The notes beneath the pieces are model-generated. The model was not told the DNA's origin. It made no database searches and was given only the letters and a program-made list of their open reading frames with translations. Below, piece after piece: positions 1 through 9,908 of a stretch of DNA of 64,000 nucleotides. Origin of the DNA: Anoxybacillus sp. J5B_2022 (GTDB taxonomy: Bacteria > Bacillota > Bacilli > Bacillales > Anoxybacillaceae); the NCBI RefSeq assembly GCF_026847645.1, contig NZ_JAPSMC010000005.1, forward strand, positions 1 through 64,000, in the 5' to 3' direction. Both the position numbers and the translations under genes were made by a program. Each line of letters starts with the position of its first letter. Position 1 is the first letter of the stretch.

Positions 1-7
1 GAATGAG

Positions 8-38
8 GAAAAGCTTGTCAAAAGCTTTTCTTTTTTGT
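8..38 (+). terminator. Rho-independent terminator of the gene upstream of the window
   Basis: A perfect 9-bp stem (8-16 with 22-30) with a 5-nt loop is followed by a T-rich run. It ends a plus-strand unit lying mostly outside the window; in B. subtilis the ypeB/sleB unit lies there (inference from gene order). Confidence 0.75.
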
Positions 39-79
39 TTAAATAAAAGGGAGAGATGGATATATGTGAGGGAGAAACG

Positions 80-751
80 ATGCTTAAAATAGGGGATACG
101 ATCATTTTGGAATCGCGAAATGAAAAAGAAGTGAACGAATATAAAAGCAAAGTGACCGAGATTTTTTCGGACCGTATATATATCGATTACCCGGTGAACA
201 AAAAAACAGGGAAAACGGTGTATTTAATCAACGGGATGCAGTTTAAGGCAAGCTTTGTCGGAAAGGACGAAAGCCTTTATTTGTTCGATACGGAAGTGAC
301 AGGAAAAGTGCGGGAGCCGATTCCGATGCTTGTCCTTTCCTATCCAGGAGACGGAAAGCTCGTTCGAATTCAACGGCGCCAATACGTTCGCGTAGAGGCA
401 AATGTCGATATCGCGATTCATCCGCTTCACGGCGAACTTCTACCGTTTGCCACCATTACAACGGATATTAGCGCTGGCGGAGCAGCGATCGTCTTGCCGG
501 AACGGGCGGCTGCGCTGCTTCCGGGAACGGTCGTTGAAGCGTGGTTAGTGTTACATATGAAATCAGGCGACTATCATTACATGAAAATCCCGTCTAAAGT
601 TATTCGCGTTTTCCAAGTGGAAGGAAGCCACGTGTATAAAGCGTCGCTGCAGTTTTTGGCAATGGAGCCAAAAGAGCGTGTCCTATTAATTCGTTACAGT
701 TTTGAACGACAGCTCGAGTTGAGGAAAAAAGAAGAAGGGATTCAGGAATAG
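80..751 (+). CDS. ypfA: PilZ-domain c-di-GMP receptor / flagellar brake (YpfA/MotI)
   Basis: This cytoplasmic 223-residue protein has an N-terminal YcgR-like domain (about 1-95) and a C-terminal PilZ domain (about 97-215). Both c-di-GMP binding motifs are visible: RxxxR at residues 100-104 and DxSxxG at 129-134. The B. subtilis orthologue binds c-di-GMP and acts on the flagellar stator MotA to slow rotation (known for the family). I chose the ATG at 80 over the one at 56 because GAGGGAG lies at good spacing before it and the N-terminus then matches the family. It heads the group ypfA-ypfB-cmk-plsC-ypfD, as in B. subtilis. Confidence 0.88.
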   Translation: MLKIGDTIILESRNEKEVNEYKSKVTEIFSDRIYIDYPVNKKTGKTVYLINGMQFKASFVGKDESLYLFDTEVTGKVREPIPMLVLSYPGDGKLVRIQRRQYVRVEANVDIAIHPLHGELLPFATITTDISAGGAAIVLPERAAALLPGTVVEAWLVLHMKSGDYHYMKIPSKVIRVFQVEGSHVYKASLQFLAMEPKERVLLIRYSFERQLELRKKEEGIQE

Positions 752-803
752 ACGAAAGAAAAAAGGGGAACGATAAACATAAAAAAGAAAAGGCGGTTGG
801 TCG

Positions 804-986
804 ATGAAGCGAATCGAACGAATTTTACTGAAAATCGTCATCGTGCAATTTCTTTTTTTATTGCTCGCCCAATGTTTGATTTTATACACCCCGTTTGCGC
901 CATATGTCGCGAAAGTGTACGAATATGAAGGTGTCATAAAGCAAGAAAAAACGAAAACGATCGAAACAACCGTCGACCAGCCATAA
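804..986 (+). CDS. ypfB: YpfB-family small membrane protein
   Basis: The product has 60 residues: a basic N-terminus, one hydrophobic segment (about 8-32) and a short charged tail. Size and position between ypfA and cmk match B. subtilis YpfB, a protein of unknown function. A single-pass membrane location is inferred from the hydrophobic stretch. A hairpin terminator follows at once, so the gene probably ends the ypfA transcript. No enzymatic motif is visible. Confidence 0.75.
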   Translation: MKRIERILLKIVIVQFLFLLLAQCLILYTPFAPYVAKVYEYEGVIKQEKTKTIETTVDQP

Positions 987-1007
987 TGGATATGATAAAA
1001 TAAAAAC

Positions 1008-1031
1008 GCAGGAGTTTTCCTGCTTTTTTCT
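1008..1031 (+). terminator. Terminator after ypfB
   Basis: A 6-bp stem (1008-1013 with 1018-1023) and 4-nt loop are followed by a T tract, between ypfB and cmk. Confidence 0.8.
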
Positions 1032-1060
1032 TTGAAAAATACCGATAATTAGGAGGAACT

Positions 1061-1732
1061 ATGAAACGAATTTCGATTGCCATTGACGGACCAGCAGCGG
1101 CAGGAAAAAGCACGGTCGCTAAAAAATTGGCAGAGAAACTTTCTTATCTCTATATCGATACAGGCGCGATGTACCGAGCGCTCACGTATCTCGCATTGCA
1201 AAAAGGAATCGACGTGCACAATGAACAAGCGCTACTTAAGCTATTGCGCGATACATATATTGAATTAAAGCCGTCAGAACAAGGACAACTTGTATTCGTC
1301 AACGGGGAAGACGTCACGAACGTCATTCGCAGTGAAGATGTGACAAATAACGTTTCGTTCGTGGCGAAGCATTCGCTTGTGCGCGAAGAAATGGTAGCGC
1401 GTCAGCAAGCATTAGGAGCACAAGGCGGCGTAGTAATGGATGGGCGCGATATTGGCACGCATGTTCTTCCACGTGCCGAAGTAAAAATCTTTTTAAAAGC
1501 ATCGGTAGAAGAGCGAGCGCGACGCCGTCACGCCGAAAATATCGCTCGAGGGTTTGCTTCGGACTTAGAAACATTAAAAGAAGAAATCGCTCGCCGCGAC
1601 AAAATGGACTCTGAACGGGAAGTCGCACCGCTCCAAAAAGCAGAGGGCGCCGTAGAAATTGACACGACTTCCTTAACGATCGACGATGTGGTGAACGAGA
1701 TTATGAAAATCGTGAACGAAAGGGTTGGATGA
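1061..1732 (+). CDS. cmk: Cytidylate kinase
   Basis: This phosphorylates CMP and dCMP with ATP, recycling CMP from RNA turnover and phospholipid synthesis. The 223-residue protein opens with a P-loop (GPAAAGKST, residues 8-16) and has the conserved DGRDIGT motif near 125-131 and the lid-region arginines (RARRR). Length is normal for the bacterial enzyme. AGGAGG precedes the ATG at ideal spacing. Its stop overlaps the plsC start (ATGA), so the two are probably translationally coupled. Confidence 0.96.
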   Translation: MKRISIAIDGPAAAGKSTVAKKLAEKLSYLYIDTGAMYRALTYLALQKGIDVHNEQALLKLLRDTYIELKPSEQGQLVFVNGEDVTNVIRSEDVTNNVSFVAKHSLVREEMVARQQALGAQGGVVMDGRDIGTHVLPRAEVKIFLKASVEERARRRHAENIARGFASDLETLKEEIARRDKMDSEREVAPLQKAEGAVEIDTTSLTIDDVVNEIMKIVNERVG

Positions 1733-2316
1733 TCGTGGATTTTTATGCGTTTGCGAAGGGAGTTGTATCTGGTGTTTTAAAGCCTCTTTACCGTATCGAA
1801 GTGATCGGCGCAGAGCATTTTCCAAAAGAGGGGGGCGTTTTGCTCTGTGCGAACCATATTAGCAACCTCGACCCTCCCGTTGTCGGCATCACTGCCCCAA
1901 GGCCGATTCATTTTATGGCGAAGGAAGAACTGTTTCGTGTGCCTGTTTTAAAAACGCTCTTGCCCCCGTTGCATGCGTTTCCTGTGAAGCGAGGGATGAG
2001 TGACCGTCAAGCATTACGGACAGGGATAGACGTATTAAAGCAAGGGCACGTATTAGGCATTTTTCCAGAAGGGACGCGAAGCAAAGACGGAAAGTTGCAA
2101 AAAGGGTTATCCGGCGTCGGCTTTTTTGCGCTTCGAACCGATGCGCAAGTCGTTCCGTGCGCGATTATCGGTCCGTACCGTCCTCTCAAAAAATTGAAAG
2201 TTGTATATGGAAAACCGATGGATATGAGTTCGCTCCGCGAACGGAAAGCGTCGCCGGAAGAAGTGACGGAATATATTATGAGCCATATTCAAGCACTTTT
2301 AGATGAACATCAATGA
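1729..2316 (+). CDS. plsC: 1-acyl-sn-glycerol-3-phosphate acyltransferase
   Basis: This membrane-associated enzyme acylates lysophosphatidic acid to phosphatidic acid in phospholipid synthesis. The 195-residue protein has the acyltransferase signature NHxxxxD (H43, D48) and the FPEGTRS substrate-binding block (112-118). Its ATG overlaps the cmk stop by ATGA. Small PlsC-type proteins at this position are typical of the family's cmk-ypfD neighbourhood. The exact acyl acceptor is inferred from the family. Confidence 0.9.
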   Translation: MIVDFYAFAKGVVSGVLKPLYRIEVIGAEHFPKEGGVLLCANHISNLDPPVVGITAPRPIHFMAKEELFRVPVLKTLLPPLHAFPVKRGMSDRQALRTGIDVLKQGHVLGIFPEGTRSKDGKLQKGLSGVGFFALRTDAQVVPCAIIGPYRPLKKLKVVYGKPMDMSSLRERKASPEEVTEYIMSHIQALLDEHQ

Positions 2317-2346
2317 GCATTGTAATACATGCTTTTTGAAAAAATA

Positions 2347-2355
2347 TGGTATAAT
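2347..2355 (+). promoter_or_regulatory. Extended -10 promoter for ypfD
   Basis: TGnTATAAT lies 93 nt before the ypfD start, just after plsC. No good -35 is seen, which fits an extended -10 promoter. Similar TGnTATAAT elements precede hepS and ypmA. Confidence 0.55.
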
Positions 2356-2448
2356 AAATAGAAAAGTAGGCCTGATGGAAAAAGGTCGCGTTTTTTCCGT
2401 ATGGTCGTGCTTTGAGCTATGTGGGTAGTTGACGAAGGAGGGTTTTTG

Positions 2449-3606
2449 ATGGTAGAGGACATGAATGTAGAAGTAAACGTATATAAGGTAGGTGATCTCG
2501 TCCGCGGCAAAGTCGTAAAAGTCGAAGAAAAGCAAGTGCTTGTCGACATTGAAGGCAGCAAGCAAAGTGGCATTATTCCGATTAGCGAGCTTTCAAGCCT
2601 TCATATCGAAAAGACGAGCGATGCCGTTTCTGTCGGTGACGAGATTACGGCGAAAGTGAAAAAAGTGGAAGAAGGCGAAACGGAAGAAGAAGGATTGCTT
2701 ATTTTATCGAAAAAAGCAGTTGACGCTGACCGTGCTTGGGAAGAGTTAGAGAAAAAGTTTTCTAGCGGCGAGGCCTTTGACGTCGTCGTGAAAGACATCG
2801 TCAAAGGCGGGCTTGTTGCGGATGTCGGTGTTCGCGGATTCATTCCGGCCTCATTTGTCGAAACGCATTTCGTCGAAGACTTTTCCGATTATAAAGGAAA
2901 ATCATTAAAAGTAAAAGTCGTCGAATTAGATCGCGAGAAAAACCGCGTCATTTTATCACACCGTGCTGTGTTAGAACAAGAGCAAGAAGAAAAGCGGAAG
3001 CAAGCGTTCCAAACGATTCAAGAAGGGCAAGTGCTTGAAGGAACGGTGCGCCGCATCGCCGATTTCGGCGTATTTGTTGACGTTGGCGGCTTTGACGGAC
3101 TCGTACATATTTCGCAGCTTGCACATACTCGCGTTGCTCACCCATCGGAAGTCGTCCAAGAAGGCGAAACGGTGAGGGTGAAAGTGCTGTCGGTTAATGA
3201 AACGAGCGGCCGCATTTCGTTGTCCATCAAAGAAGCGTTGCCTGGTCCGTGGGAAGGCATTTCCGAAAAGCTCGCACCTGGGGATGTTGTCACTGGGAAA
3301 GTGAAGCGGCTTGTGCCGTTTGGGGCGTTCGTTGAAATTTTCCCTAGCGTGGAGGGACTTGTGCACATTTCGCAAATTTCGAACAAGCATATCGGCACGC
3401 CGCATGAAGTATTAAAAGAAGGCGATGAAGTAAAAGTAAAAGTGCTTGATGTGAATGAAGCAGACCGCCGCATTTCGTTAAGCATGCGTGAGCTCATCGA
3501 AGAACCGGCGCAAGAAGAAGATTACAGTCAATATACAAAACCAGCGGAATCGACTGGATTCCAACTTGGTGAAGTGATCGGCGAACAGTTGAAGAAGCTG
3601 AAATAA
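2449..3606 (+). CDS. ypfD: S1 RNA-binding domain protein (YpfD, short S1 homologue)
   Basis: The 385-residue protein carries four tandem S1/OB-fold domains (about 12-87, 103-170, 188-256 and 273-342) and an acidic tail. Gram-negative ribosomal protein S1 has six domains; Bacillaceae have this shorter form, which lacks the first two and is dispensable in B. subtilis. It probably binds single-stranded RNA on or near the ribosome. The ATG at 2449 is chosen because GAAGGAGGG lies at correct spacing; an in-frame ATG at 2419 lacks a site. Confidence 0.92.
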   Translation: MVEDMNVEVNVYKVGDLVRGKVVKVEEKQVLVDIEGSKQSGIIPISELSSLHIEKTSDAVSVGDEITAKVKKVEEGETEEEGLLILSKKAVDADRAWEELEKKFSSGEAFDVVVKDIVKGGLVADVGVRGFIPASFVETHFVEDFSDYKGKSLKVKVVELDREKNRVILSHRAVLEQEQEEKRKQAFQTIQEGQVLEGTVRRIADFGVFVDVGGFDGLVHISQLAHTRVAHPSEVVQEGETVRVKVLSVNETSGRISLSIKEALPGPWEGISEKLAPGDVVTGKVKRLVPFGAFVEIFPSVEGLVHISQISNKHIGTPHEVLKEGDEVKVKVLDVNEADRRISLSMRELIEEPAQEEDYSQYTKPAESTGFQLGEVIGEQLKKLK

Positions 3607-3612
3607 CGGTGA

Positions 3613-4671
<1,059 letters not shown>

Positions 4672-4680
4672 TAACAAGAA

Positions 4681-4712
4681 AGGCGTCCCATTATGCTGCG
4701 GACGCCTTTTTA
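4681..4712. terminator. Shared terminator between fni and the germination operon
   Basis: An 8-bp inverted repeat (4681-4688 with 4700-4707) has a T run on the plus strand and a T-rich tail on the minus strand. It sits between convergent genes, so it can stop transcription from both sides. Confidence 0.75.
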
Positions 4713-4940
4713 TTATAGTTTCAACATCCGTGCGAACGGTCGAAACATGTAATCAACTAGTTGCGACGGACCGGGAAGGTCAGGTTTGTAAATGAGCGCG
4801 GCTGCCAACGCCATCCCAAGCCCTAACAAAACGAGAAAGGTCGCTTTTTCTTTTTTGTGTGCCCGTTGGAAGCGCGGCCATTCCAAGAGGCAAATAAGAA
4901 CGACAACAATGCTACTTCCTAATAGAAACTCGATTTTCAT
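4713..4940 (-). CDS. Small two-helix membrane protein of germinant receptor operon (D-subunit-like)
   Basis: The product is a 75-residue protein with two hydrophobic segments (about 4-19 and 33-50), translated after the C subunit with an ATGA overlap. Some GerA-type operons encode a fourth D subunit of about this size with two membrane helices, which modulates germinant response. That role is inferred here from size, topology and operon position, not from a sequence motif. It is the last gene before the shared terminator. Confidence 0.6.
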   Translation of the reverse strand: MKIEFLLGSSIVVVLICLLEWPRFQRAHKKEKATFLVLLGLGMALAAALIYKPDLPGPSQLVDYMFRPFARMLKL

Positions 4941-6136
4941 TTTTCCACCTCTTCTGCTGGGATGCCTTGTGGTGTAGTGTTCATTCCAGGCCGCTGGATC
5001 GTTATTTTTGTTTTCACCGTGACCTCAATAGTGGGGAAAATCTCGTCCCATCGTTTTTTCACGCGGTTCCACTCTTTTGGATATTTTCGATGAAACGCAT
5101 CCGCAAACCCGAGAATATCGGCGTTCATTTCTTTTTGTACTTTTTGCAAAGCCGCTTCCACCCGAGCGGTTGTTGCTCGCGCTAATTCCTTTTCTAGCCT
5201 ATGAATATGCTGTTCGTTATACAAACTGAAATTCGTTGCATTGAGCAAGATGTCATCTTGCGAGGTGATATTTACCACCATTTTCCAACTGCCTTTTTCG
5301 TATTTCGGAATTAATTGCGTATGTGCGTGAATGATCGTGGCGGTTATTTTCCCTTTCACCCCTTTGACGGAAACGGTAATATTCGCTTGTTTGATTTCGT
5401 TGCGGAGCCAAAGTACGCCGCGCGTCAGTTTATCGCCAATTGACCCAATCATTTTATCTTTTTTGAAAATGGCAGTACCATTAATAAATGGAATAGTTTC
5501 TAGTTTTGTTTTTCCTTTTTCCACAGGTAGTATTTTTACCATCGGCAATGCCGCTGCTCTTGTGTCGTCGCTGAGCATTTGCAAGACGTCTTTCAGCGTC
5601 GCGTTCATTAAAATTTCTGATTTCGATAATTCCCGCATCACTTCTGCCGAGCTTTGCTCGATCGGCGGCAGTAGCTCAAGTACGCTTTTGGCCGTTCCGC
5701 TCGCGACTAATACGTTCGAACGAAGGCGCATTTGCGGGTTGCGGCTTAAAAAATCCATATGTGGACGGATGCCGGCTTCGGCCGCTTTTTCCCCGAATAC
5801 GATCGCTTTCACGTGCCCCCAAAACAAGCGGCGCGGTAGCTTTTCTTGTAAATTGGCGATGGCATCGGCAAGCGTTTTGCCCGTTCCGGAGCGGACGATC
5901 GTCGCCCCGCCTCCTCCCGTATTGCTTCCGTTCATTGACGTCCCTGCACCAAGCAGTTTCGGAACGATAAGCTGCACCGTCAGCATGACGTCTTTTCCTT
6001 TTTGATCGATGCCGATTCCGGTGACAAGCGCTAAATCGTTAATCTCGGTACGGTCCCAGCAGCCGCTTAAGAAAAGACAGTTGACGCAAATGAAAAAGTA
6101 AATGACACATTTTTTCCGTTTTTTGTATTTATTCAT
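4937..6136 (-). CDS. GerAC-family spore germinant receptor lipoprotein (C subunit)
   Basis: This is the outer lipoprotein of a germinant receptor in the spore inner membrane. The 399-residue protein begins with a basic/hydrophobic signal peptide ending in lipobox LSGC and then CWDRTEINDLALVTGIGID, the hallmark N-terminus of GerAC/GerKC proteins. The start overlaps the B subunit stop (ATGA) and is preceded by GAGGGATGAG. The germinant cannot be told from sequence. B. subtilis has no germination operon between fni and ypzI, so the location is lineage-specific. Confidence 0.9.
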   Translation of the reverse strand: MNKYKKRKKCVIYFFICVNCLFLSGCWDRTEINDLALVTGIGIDQKGKDVMLTVQLIVPKLLGAGTSMNGSNTGGGGATIVRSGTGKTLADAIANLQEKLPRRLFWGHVKAIVFGEKAAEAGIRPHMDFLSRNPQMRLRSNVLVASGTAKSVLELLPPIEQSSAEVMRELSKSEILMNATLKDVLQMLSDDTRAAALPMVKILPVEKGKTKLETIPFINGTAIFKKDKMIGSIGDKLTRGVLWLRNEIKQANITVSVKGVKGKITATIIHAHTQLIPKYEKGSWKMVVNITSQDDILLNATNFSLYNEQHIHRLEKELARATTARVEAALQKVQKEMNADILGFADAFHRKYPKEWNRVKKRWDEIFPTIEVTVKTKITIQRPGMNTTPQGIPAEEVEK

Positions 6137-7230
6137 TTTTGCTCATCCCTCATTTTGTTTCGCCACTTTGCTATCAATAGAAGAAAGGAAGGAATGATGG
6201 TTTGAACTGAATCTAAATAAAATGGGACAGTTGTGCCTAAAAAAAGGGATAATTCCATTAAATTCGGCGCAGTCCATACGGCAAATACAAGCAATAAAAA
6301 GCCGGATGGAAATACGAGGAGGCGATAGTCGGACAAACGGAGCCATTGTGCCGTGCCAAGCACAAATACGTAATAAAACACGGAAATTTTTAAAAACGCT
6401 CCCGCCACCCAAATCGCCATCACAAACGCTTCCAAATGTTCGAGGAAATCGGCAATGCTCACATATCGGACCGCACTCATAACAGGATAAACGAAACGGG
6501 CTGTAATGTTTCCGAGCACGAAGAGAACGGTAATATTGACGAGAAATAATGTGAACAAGACAGCTACGACTGACATGATTGCCCATTTCTTTCTGTTTTC
6601 CTGATCGGCAACATACGGGAGAAAAAAAGCGATTAGAAAAAATTCACTAAACCAGCTTTGTGGTATGATGGCTCCCTTAATTGAAGGAAAAATCCCTTTT
6701 TCCATGACCGGCAGCATATTGGTTATGTTCATATCAGGAATTAACAGGATAATGAAAAAAACAATGACGATGATCACAACCGGAACAATCATTTCTGAAA
6801 GTCTAGCGATGACTTCTACGCCACCGCGGACGGCCAATGCACAGACGAAAATCATGCTTCCCATTACAAAAATTAACGGTGTGCGGACAAAAAAATTGCC
6901 GACAATAAATTCGCCGTATTCGCGGATGATGATCCCGTTTGTGTGTAAATAAAAAAGCAGAAAAATAAAACCGACGATTTTCCCAAAGAATTTTCCAACA
7001 ATTTGTTCGCTATATTCGATCACCGTTTGCTGCGGATAGTAGTTATGTAACAAAATGGCGATATATACCGTTACAAAGCCGGTCAGTGATGCCCAAATCG
7101 GGGATATCCACATATCTTGGTTTGCGTGATGGGCGGTAATCGCCGGGACTAATAAAATGGCGGTGGCGATGATGGCTGGATGCATCATTATTCCCATTTG
7201 CAAGGCTGATATTTTTCCTTTTTCAATCAT
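6133..7230 (-). CDS. GerAB-family spore germinant receptor permease (B subunit)
   Basis: This integral membrane subunit belongs to the amino acid/polyamine transporter-like GerAB family, which holds the germinant-binding pocket in characterised receptors. The 365-residue protein has about ten hydrophobic segments. I start it at 7230 (MIEKGKISALQ), where AAAGGAG precedes at 7 nt, rather than at the upstream in-frame ATG (7266), which has no ribosome site. It overlaps the end of the A-subunit gene by 8 nt. Confidence 0.9.
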   Translation of the reverse strand: MIEKGKISALQMGIMMHPAIIATAILLVPAITAHHANQDMWISPIWASLTGFVTVYIAILLHNYYPQQTVIEYSEQIVGKFFGKIVGFIFLLFYLHTNGIIIREYGEFIVGNFFVRTPLIFVMGSMIFVCALAVRGGVEVIARLSEMIVPVVIIVIVFFIILLIPDMNITNMLPVMEKGIFPSIKGAIIPQSWFSEFFLIAFFLPYVADQENRKKWAIMSVVAVLFTLFLVNITVLFVLGNITARFVYPVMSAVRYVSIADFLEHLEAFVMAIWVAGAFLKISVFYYVFVLGTAQWLRLSDYRLLVFPSGFLLLVFAVWTAPNLMELSLFLGTTVPFYLDSVQTIIPSFLLLIAKWRNKMRDEQK

Positions 7231-8824
7231 GACGGTTCTCCTTTCTTGTTTTGTCATCGCCGTCAAGCGGATTCGGTTTTTGATTCGGACCTTGCCGGGT
7301 CAGATTGTCTGTTCCGGTTAAACGTGGCCGCTTATTCCGTTTCCATAATGGAACGCGAATGAGTACATCTTTCATTTCCCGCCCTTGCATCGGCGCCATC
7401 GGCGATAAATACGGAACACCGAATGACCGAAGCGTCGCCATATGGGTTAAAATGATCAAAAGTCCGAGCATAATGCCGAGCAGCCCTAATGAGCCGGCCA
7501 AAAAAATCATCGGAAAGCGTAACATGCGCAACGCAATGCCTGCTGTATAGCGCGGAATCGTGAATGAGGCGATTCCAGTTAAGGCGACGACTATAATCAT
7601 TGGGGCGGAAACGATCCCTGCTTGCACGGCAGCTTGACCGATGACGAGAGCGCCGACGATGCTGACGGCGGCCCCAGCCTGTTTCGGCAAGCGTACCCCG
7701 GCTTCCCGTAATGCTTCAAACACGATTTCCATAATTATAGCTTCGACTAACGCAGGAAACGGAATCAATTCCCGCGACGCAGACATTGTTAATAGTAGCG
7801 TCGTCGGCACCATTTCTTGGTGAAAGGTAAGAACAGCGACGTACAATGATGGCAATAATAGCGATATTAAAAGAAACAAGTACCGAAGCCAACGAATGGC
7901 AGTGCTAACTAAATGTCGCTGGTAATAATCTTCGCTCGATTGTAGTAGTGAATAAAAGGAAACTGGAACAACAAGTACAAACGGAGTGCCGTCTTGTAAG
8001 ATGGCGACTCGCCCTTCTAATAAATTCGCCGCTACCACATCAGGCCGCTCTGTACTTAATACTTGAGGAAACGGTGAATACGGATTATCTTCAATCAGTT
8101 CTTCAATATAGCTCGTTTCCAAAATGCCGTCGATATCGATGCGCGCTAGACGGGCTTCCACTTCTTCCAGCAACGTATCGCTAGCGATGCCGTCGATGTA
8201 AGCGATGATGATATTTGTTTGCGTATAGGCTCCAAGTTTCATCGACTTCGTTTTCAATTTTGGGCTTTTAATCTTGCGCCGCAATAATGAGAGATTCGTG
8301 CCAAGCGACTCGGTAAATCCTTCGCGTGGTCCGCGAATGACGGCTTCCCCTGTCGGCTCCTCGAGCGAACGTTTTTCCCATTTGGCGATACCGAATGAAA
8401 ACGCTTCATTTTGTTGATCTATGAGCAAAATAGGATGGCCGGACGAAATGTGTTCGACGCATTCCGCTACTGTCTTTGCTTTTTGAATGTTGGCAACGGT
8501 CAATGTTTGTTCAAAAAGGTGTTGCATTTCGAGCGGATCGGAAGCGGTCGATTTCATGACAGATGGAAGTATAATCGAGTCGAGCTCATCGACATTTACT
8601 AAACCATCGATGTAAACAAGTGTTGCTTTAGTCGTACCGCCGACTCGTAGCGGACGAAACACGACGTCGCTGCAATTTTCATAGATCGACTGTAAGGTCT
8701 GTACGTTTTGTGCTAAATCGAAAGAAAGAGCGTCTTGCCGCTCTTCTTGTCGTTCCTTTTGCGTTGCGGTGAGCGGCTCGCTGCGATTTTTGGTGAGTTT
8801 TCTCGGTTGATAAAAAAAACGCAT
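7223..8824 (-). CDS. GerAA-family spore germinant receptor protein (A subunit)
   Basis: This is the first gene of the receptor operon. The 533-residue protein has a long soluble N-terminal domain (about 1-310), then a membrane domain with several helices (about 315-490, including the conserved LLPSLYVAVLTFHQEMVP region) and a basic C-terminal tail. This architecture defines the GerAA/SpoVAF family. AAGGGA precedes the ATG. Together with the B, C and small D-like genes it should form a complete receptor. Confidence 0.92.
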   Translation of the reverse strand: MRFFYQPRKLTKNRSEPLTATQKERQEERQDALSFDLAQNVQTLQSIYENCSDVVFRPLRVGGTTKATLVYIDGLVNVDELDSIILPSVMKSTASDPLEMQHLFEQTLTVANIQKAKTVAECVEHISSGHPILLIDQQNEAFSFGIAKWEKRSLEEPTGEAVIRGPREGFTESLGTNLSLLRRKIKSPKLKTKSMKLGAYTQTNIIIAYIDGIASDTLLEEVEARLARIDIDGILETSYIEELIEDNPYSPFPQVLSTERPDVVAANLLEGRVAILQDGTPFVLVVPVSFYSLLQSSEDYYQRHLVSTAIRWLRYLFLLISLLLPSLYVAVLTFHQEMVPTTLLLTMSASRELIPFPALVEAIIMEIVFEALREAGVRLPKQAGAAVSIVGALVIGQAAVQAGIVSAPMIIVVALTGIASFTIPRYTAGIALRMLRFPMIFLAGSLGLLGIMLGLLIILTHMATLRSFGVPYLSPMAPMQGREMKDVLIRVPLWKRNKRPRLTGTDNLTRQGPNQKPNPLDGDDKTRKENRHD

Positions 8825-8861
8825 ACGCTTCCCTTCTTTCCGACGATGAACATAGTAGTTT

Positions 8862-8892
8862 TAGTGTTGTCATGTAGGGAACAAAATAATCA
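8862..8892 (-). promoter_or_regulatory. Possible forespore (sigma-G-like) promoter of the germination operon
   Basis: On the minus strand TGATTAT (8892-8886) and CAACACTA (8869-8862) are separated by 16 nt, a loose match to sigma-G elements. Germinant receptor operons are known to be sigma-G dependent. The match is imperfect and the assignment is mostly by analogy. Confidence 0.35.
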
Positions 8893-8898
8893 CGGGAA

Positions 8899-8934
8899 AT
8901 GGAAAAAGGGCGGTCAAACTGCTGTTTGACTGCC
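8899..8934 (-). terminator. Terminator of ypzI
   Basis: An 11-bp stem (8909-8919 with 8924-8934, one G-U pair) and 4-nt loop are followed on the minus strand by a CTTTTTCC tail. It separates ypzI from the germination operon. Confidence 0.75.
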
Positions 8935-8959
8935 TTGTGAGGAATGGCGAGAGCGATCG

Positions 8960-9091
8960 TTATCGCTGCTGTCTTCTTGCCTCGTCCGGTGTGTCGAGTC
9001 GAGTCGTTCCTTTATTTTCGATCGCTGGGTCACGGTCGGATTCGACGCGGCGTGACTCTTTTAGTTTTGTTTCTTGCCGATCCTTTGCCAT
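8960..9091 (-). CDS. ypzI: YpzI-family small protein
   Basis: This is a 43-residue, highly charged and hydrophilic protein beginning MAKDRQETKLKESRRVESDRD, which matches the short YpzI family of spore-formers (function unknown). A strong AAAGGAGGG lies before the ATG and a terminator follows. Position next to yphA agrees with B. subtilis. The plus-strand ORF over the same DNA is a shadow of it. Confidence 0.8.
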   Translation of the reverse strand: MAKDRQETKLKESRRVESDRDPAIENKGTTRLDTPDEARRQQR

Positions 9092-9205
9092 ATGTTTCCC
9101 TCCTTTTGCCCGATGTCGCTGTTAGTCTGCCTCTTTTTTCTTTTTTCTATGCAAGATTATTTTTGACGAAAATATGAAATAATGAATTTGCTAGGAGGTA
9201 GTCGG

Positions 9206-9799
9206 ATGGAAGGGATTTATTTTTATTGGTGTGCATGGGTTGTTTGGATTTATGCGACGTTTTTAATGAAAAAGACGAAATGGCGCACTGCTTTGGCGGC
9301 TGGCGTGCTTTTATTAATGAGCGGTTCCATTTATCATGTTGGAATCGGCGTTTTTTCACTGACGTATTCGTTTTTATTTCTTTTTGTCGCTGCGTTCGCG
9401 CTGACGGCAAACGGTGGCAAACAGCTCGGCTATTTGTTCATGGCCGCGTTGGCCGTTGCTTTTTTGTCCGCAGCCTTCCGTTTGTTGGCGCTTGCGGATC
9501 CTGTTTGGGTGTGGGCGGACGAGCGGTGGATGCTCGCGATTAGCATGGCGGCCATTTGTTTAATGTTGCATCGCGATTCGGCAACAAGGCTGTTTGCAGC
9601 GATCATCGGCAGCTGTCAAGGAGAAATCGTCTATGCGGTCGCAGTCCGAGATGTATTTCCTTATACGATCGGTTCGCTTCCCTTTTTCGATGCGCTGGCG
9701 CTTACTTGCGCTTGTTTATTTGTTTGGTCGCTGTTTGAAAATATGCACCATCATGTGGACGCATGGCAAAAACAAATGAAACGGAATAAACCGTTGTAG
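9206..9799 (+). CDS. yphA: YphA-family membrane protein
   Basis: The 197-residue protein is strongly hydrophobic with about six predicted membrane segments and a basic C-terminus. Size and place directly upstream of der match B. subtilis YphA, whose function is not known to me. The ATG at 9206 follows AGGAGG at good spacing; the in-frame start at 9182 does not. No catalytic motif is visible. Confidence 0.75.
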   Translation: MEGIYFYWCAWVVWIYATFLMKKTKWRTALAAGVLLLMSGSIYHVGIGVFSLTYSFLFLFVAAFALTANGGKQLGYLFMAALAVAFLSAAFRLLALADPVWVWADERWMLAISMAAICLMLHRDSATRLFAAIIGSCQGEIVYAVAVRDVFPYTIGSLPFFDALALTCACLFVWSLFENMHHHVDAWQKQMKRNKPL

Positions 9800-9908
9800 C
9801 GCTCTTTCTATTGTTGAGCGTCGTTGTTTTTGATAAAATAAAACAGCTGTATTTTTGCGAGAGTACGTATGTCAAAGTTTTGCGTTCAATAAAAGAAAGG
9901 GTGATATA

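Noticed and set aside
8937-9125. Plus-strand 62-residue ORF rich in Ser, Cys and Arg
   Set aside because: It is antisense to ypzI, which has a strong ribosome site and a family-like sequence. The plus frame has neither.
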